From contig NZ_BBZI01000007.1 in NCBI RefSeq assembly GCF_008974245.1, positions 279,895-343,894 of the forward strand: a stretch of DNA of 64,000 bases. Direction: 5' to 3'. This stretch comes from Streptomyces abyssomicinicus. Lineage in GTDB: Bacteria; Actinomycetota; Actinomycetes; Streptomycetales; Streptomycetaceae. Every line of letters begins with the position of its first letter. Position 1 is the stretch's first letter. The notes below the pieces were generated by a model. It saw only the letters and a list, made by a program, of their open reading frames with translations, was not told where the DNA came from and did no database searches. Shown piece by piece: positions 60,904-64,000 of this stretch. The position numbers were made by a program, and so were the translations under genes.

Positions 60904-63165
60904 TCAGCGGGCCGCGGCCGGCTGCGGTTCGTCCAGGTCCGCGTCGGTGGCCGCCCCGGTTTCCGCGTCGGCGCCCACGGGGGCGCGGAGGGAGGCCGCC
61001 GAGGCGTCCCGGGCCCGCGAGGCGTCGGAGGCCCCGCCCGTGGCGTCGGCCGCGGCGCCCCCGGCGGGGACAGCGGCGGCCGGGGCCCCGCCGGCGCGTG
61101 CCTCGCGCCGCTTGAGCCACACGTCCACCACGAGGTTGAGGACCAGGCCCGCCGCGCCCCAGACGCCGACGACCAGCATGTTCCGCCCGATGCCGTGGCC
61201 GTCGAAGTAGACCATGCTGCGCGCGACGTCCACCGCCGCCGGCAGCGGCAGCACGTCCTTCAGGTGGGAGAAGACCTCCGGGACCATGTGGACCGACATG
61301 CCGCCGCCCGAGGCCGGCACGCCCGCCAGCATCATCACGACCATCACCGGCACGATGGCCGCGAGGCCCACCGTGCGGGTGAACACGGCGGTGGCCAGCG
61401 ACACGGCGAACACGGTCAGCGCACCGCAGGCGACGAACTGCCACGCGGGGACGTCGATCGCGCCGATCATGACGTTGAACAGCAGCCACAGCCAGGCGGA
61501 GATTCCCACCGCCCAGCCCGCCTGGAACGGCAGGATCCGCCGGGTCCGGGTCAGCTCCGGCGCGCCGCCGCGCAGCACCGCCATCAGCAGGAAGCCGGCC
61601 ATGATCCACGACATGCCGACGTACATGCTGTTGCTGCCCATGGTGTCGTGCGCGGTCAGCGGCTTGACGTCCTTGGTCTCCAGCGGCGTCTGCGAGCCCG
61701 CGGCGATCTGCTGGAACATCTGGCGCAGCGCCATGTGCTGGCTGTTGCCCGCGGCCGAGGAGGTCAGCAGGGTGGCCGCCCCGCCGCGCTCGGTGGGCAG
61801 GACGTAGGCGCCGACGATCTCCTGGTCGAGGATCCGCTCCTCGGCCTCCTCCACCGAGTCGCCGGTGGACAGCTCGAGCATCCCGCCCAGCTCGGGCTCG
61901 AGCGCCGCCGTCACCTGCCCGGCCTGCCCGGTGGTCGCCCCGACCACGGTGACCGGCATGTCGTGGATCTGCGGCTTGTGCATGGAGGCGCCCATCAGGC
62001 CGACCACCATCACCAGGATCGACAGCGGGAACGCCACCGCCGCGAGGCGGCGCACCCACAGCGGCCGCACCGGCCCGCCGGCCAGCGCGGGCAGCGGGGT
62101 GCTGCCGTCGGTCACCGGGGGAGCGGCGGGGATCAGGTGCCCCTTGCGCTCCTTGAGCAGGGCGAGCGCCAGCGCGGCGACCAGCCAGACGCCCAGGGTG
62201 ATCAGGTGGCCGTCCAGGCCGCGGCCGTCGAAGTAGAGGAGGCTGCGCAGGGACTCGCCGGCCGCGGGCAGCGGCAGCACGCCGTGCAGCCACTGGAAGA
62301 AGCCCGGCATGGTGTGGACGGACAGCGCCAGGTTCGACGCCGGCATGCCGAAGCACACCCACAGCAGCATGCCGACGAGCACGGCCAGCGGCCCGACCAG
62401 CTTGGTGAAGAGCATCTGGGCGCAGCCCACCGCACCGGTCGCCAGCATGCCGATGCCGACGAACTGGAGGTAGTGCCCGTCGACCGCGCCGACCAGAGGC
62501 CCGAGGATCAGCCAGATCACGCTGCTGGTCACGAACGACCAGCCCGCCAGCAGCGGCACGAAGCGGCGCACCGACAGCAGGTACGGCATCGACATGGTCA
62601 GCACGCTCAGCGGTACGTAGCCCGCCAGCATCATGCCCATGGCGGCGAAGAGCACGGCGATGCCCGCCATGTCCCCGTCCGGAAGGGGCGCCGCGTCCTT
62701 CGTCTCGAGGTCCCAGCCCTGCCCCACGGTGACCGGGGTGAGGAGCTGTGCGACGGTGCTCGCCTGGGAGGCGCCGCCCGCCGACGCGGTGGTGAGGACC
62801 GCCGGGCCGCCGTCCTCGGCGGGTACCTCGAGGACACCGGCGACCTCCTGGTCCCGCAGCAGGCCGACCGCCCGGTCGGCGTCGCCGACCAGCCGCGCGT
62901 CGACGGTGCCGCCGGGGGAGTCGTCGAGCGCGGAGACGACCGCCTCGGCGGCGGGCCCGGTGCCGACGACCGCGACCGGCATGTGGTCGGCGGTCGGCTC
63001 GTGCATGGTGCCGACGTAGCTCGCGTACATCATCGTGACCATCAGGAACGGCATCACGAACAGGGCGACGTAACGCCCGATGCGCGTCCTGCGGTCCTCC
63101 GGCGGCCGACCGGACGGAAGCCCGGCGGCGCCGGTTTCCCCGTTGGGTGCGGTGGCGGTGTCCAA
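60904..63165 (-). CDS. Internally duplicated ABC-2/YhgE-type membrane protein
   Basis: 753 residues from TTG 63165 (GAGGAG upstream). Two homologous halves (~residues 25-345 and ~370-680) each have one helix, a ~150-residue extracytoplasmic domain (MPVAVVGTGPAAEAV / MPVTVVGATTGQAGQ; ADRAVGLLRDQEVAGVLEVP / VEEAEERILDQEIVGAYVLP) and about five helices ending with GVLPLPAAGESLRSLLYFDG / DVLPLPAAVDVARSMVYFDG. The fold resembles ABC-2 permeases and YhgE/Pip proteins. No ATPase is encoded nearby. The C-terminal ~70 residues are an Ala-rich disordered tail. A TetR gene and operator lie divergently. Confidence 0.85.
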   Translation of the reverse strand: MDTATAPNGETGAAGLPSGRPPEDRRTRIGRYVALFVMPFLMVTMMYASYVGTMHEPTADHMPVAVVGTGPAAEAVVSALDDSPGGTVDARLVGDADRAVGLLRDQEVAGVLEVPAEDGGPAVLTTASAGGASQASTVAQLLTPVTVGQGWDLETKDAAPLPDGDMAGIAVLFAAMGMMLAGYVPLSVLTMSMPYLLSVRRFVPLLAGWSFVTSSVIWLILGPLVGAVDGHYLQFVGIGMLATGAVGCAQMLFTKLVGPLAVLVGMLLWVCFGMPASNLALSVHTMPGFFQWLHGVLPLPAAGESLRSLLYFDGRGLDGHLITLGVWLVAALALALLKERKGHLIPAAPPVTDGSTPLPALAGGPVRPLWVRRLAAVAFPLSILVMVVGLMGASMHKPQIHDMPVTVVGATTGQAGQVTAALEPELGGMLELSTGDSVEEAEERILDQEIVGAYVLPTERGGAATLLTSSAAGNSQHMALRQMFQQIAAGSQTPLETKDVKPLTAHDTMGSNSMYVGMSWIMAGFLLMAVLRGGAPELTRTRRILPFQAGWAVGISAWLWLLFNVMIGAIDVPAWQFVACGALTVFAVSLATAVFTRTVGLAAIVPVMVVMMLAGVPASGGGMSVHMVPEVFSHLKDVLPLPAAVDVARSMVYFDGHGIGRNMLVVGVWGAAGLVLNLVVDVWLKRREARAGGAPAAAVPAGGAAADATGGASDASRARDASAASLRAPVGADAETGAATDADLDEPQPAAAR

Positions 63166-63196
63166 GGTGTGGTGCTCCTCCGTGCAGCGAGCCGAA

Positions 63197-63214
63197 CTAA
63201 GTCGCCCGACTTAG
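63197..63214. promoter_or_regulatory. TetR operator upstream of the membrane-protein gene
   Basis: CTAAGTCG-CC-CGACTTAG, a perfect 8-bp inverted repeat with two-base spacer in the 152-base divergent promoter. It overlaps the region where the membrane-protein -10 element should be; TTGATT (about 63238-63233, minus strand) may be its -35. Confidence 0.7.
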
Positions 63215-63317
63215 CCTTGAGCGCCCAGAGTAAATCAAGTCAGGTGTCTTACTCTCTTCGGGTGGGTTAACTTGGCGCTGAACGTCGGACATCTCACACG
63301 GAGCCCAGGAGCCGTCC

Positions 63318-63965
63318 ATGGCCAGATCGGAGCGGGCGCGGGCCGCCCTGCTCGACGCCGCCGAGCGGCTGTTCGCCCAGCAGGGCATCGCCCAGGTCTC
63401 CGACCGGAAGGTGGCGGAGGCGGCCGGCAACAACAACCACTCGGCCGTCGGCTACCACTTCGGCGGCCGCGACGGCCTGCTGCGCGCGCTGGTCGAGCGG
63501 CACATGGAGGAGGTCGAGGTGCGGGGCCGGGCCGTCTTCGACGGCTCCGACTCGCTGCTGGGCGACGTCCGCGCCCTGGTCGTCCCGGTGACCGAGGTGC
63601 TGGCGGAGCTGCCGAGGCCGACGTGGCGGGCCCGCTTCTTCAGCCTCGCGCTCCACGACCCCTCGGTCTCGCAGCTGATGCGCCGGACCGCCGCGACGGC
63701 GCCGGTCACCGCGCGGATCGCGCAGTCGGTGGGCGCCCGGCTGAGCCATCTGGACCCTGCGGTGGTGCGGGGCCGGACGGCGCTGATGGCCCACCTCATC
63801 AGTTCGGCGTGCGCCGAGATCGAGGAGCGCGCGGAACGGGACGGCGAGGAGCCCGACTGGCCGGCCGTCGGCGACTTCCTCTCCGACGCGATCGCCGGGA
63901 TGCTCCTCGCCCCGGTCAGCCGCCCGCGGCGCGTGGCCGGGGCCGGTGGGGGCACGGGGGCGTAG
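63318..63965 (+). CDS. TetR-family transcriptional regulator
   Basis: 215 residues from ATG 63318 (AGGAG upstream). HTH: RAALLDAAERLFAQQGIAQV, SDRKVAEAAGNNNHSAVGYHF. The NNNHSAVGYHFGGRDGLLRALVERH sequence (shown by parts) is typical of regulators of transporters. A helical C-terminal domain follows (LSHLDPAVVRGRTALMAHLI). It is divergent from the duplicated membrane protein and probably binds CTAAGTCGCCCGACTTAG. The last 35 bases of the window after it hold no further gene. Confidence 0.9.
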   Translation: MARSERARAALLDAAERLFAQQGIAQVSDRKVAEAAGNNNHSAVGYHFGGRDGLLRALVERHMEEVEVRGRAVFDGSDSLLGDVRALVVPVTEVLAELPRPTWRARFFSLALHDPSVSQLMRRTAATAPVTARIAQSVGARLSHLDPAVVRGRTALMAHLISSACAEIEERAERDGEEPDWPAVGDFLSDAIAGMLLAPVSRPRRVAGAGGGTGA

Positions 63966-64000
63966 CGCCGGGCGGCCCCTACGCGCCGCCCCGCGCCCCT

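Overview
The window is high-GC actinobacterial chromosome, almost certainly Streptomyces or a close relative. Codons are very GC-rich at the third position, GTG and TTG starts are common, and there are many Sec-secreted hydrolases, one-component regulators (TetR, MarR, LacI, LuxR, GntR) and long perfect hairpins as terminators. No rRNA, CRISPR array, replication origin or large biosynthetic cluster is seen. The only mobile-element traces are two decayed IS5-type transposase remnants near 10.7-11.7 kb.

Region by region. 1-5551: a tightly coupled operon of the uncharacterised STM4011-STM4015 set: two leucine-rich-repeat paralogues, an ATP-grasp-like protein, an alkaline-phosphatase/sulfatase-fold hydrolase and two radical SAM enzymes. 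5638-9172: a secreted peptidoglycan hydrolase and a GAF-domain histidine kinase. 9225-12203: a MarR-controlled divergent pair, then a small secreted protein between IS5-type remnants and a zinc-ribbon protein. 12208-18057: GNAT acetyltransferase, serpin, a paaI-paaK pair behind a palindromic operator, and a secreted alpha-amylase with repeated CTTGCAG boxes. 18149-26963: an ABC transporter whose ATPase is fused to an extracytoplasmic alpha/beta hydrolase, a penicillin-acylase-type hydrolase, a small zinc ribbon and an FAD oxidoreductase. 27130-34209: an NLP (NPP1) protein, a lectin-like protein with six DUF11-type repeats, a LuxR regulator and a divergent acyl-CoA ligase. 34356-40368: a LacI regulator, a minisatellite, an LRV/HEAT-like repeat gene between imperfect inverted repeats, and a GH81 beta-1,3-glucanase with LacI-type operators. 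40369-46546: FAD monooxygenase with a divergent GntR-TetR hybrid regulator, GH43 glycosidase, amidinotransferase, sugar O-acetyltransferase. 46733-52371: a VTC polyphosphate polymerase / DUF4956 / CotH operon followed by a two-component system. 52403-54405: a lipoprotein, a DUF7873-type protein, and two RNA modules that fold as circularly permuted tRNAs. 54406-64000: aminoglycoside/fructosamine-kinase-like protein, M14 carboxypeptidase, ABC exporter, TetR/SDR divergent pair, and an internally duplicated ABC-2-like membrane protein with its divergent TetR regulator.

The two most likely undescribed systems are the STM4011-4015 operon (probable peptide or small-molecule modification, function unknown) and the pair of permuted tRNA-like RNAs directly downstream of the DUF7873-type gene. 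In both permuted modules the T-arm and 3' acceptor strand precede the 5' acceptor strand and D-arm, and acceptor, T, D and anticodon stems all pair. The VTC/DUF4956/CotH operon with its adjacent two-component system is a third candidate.
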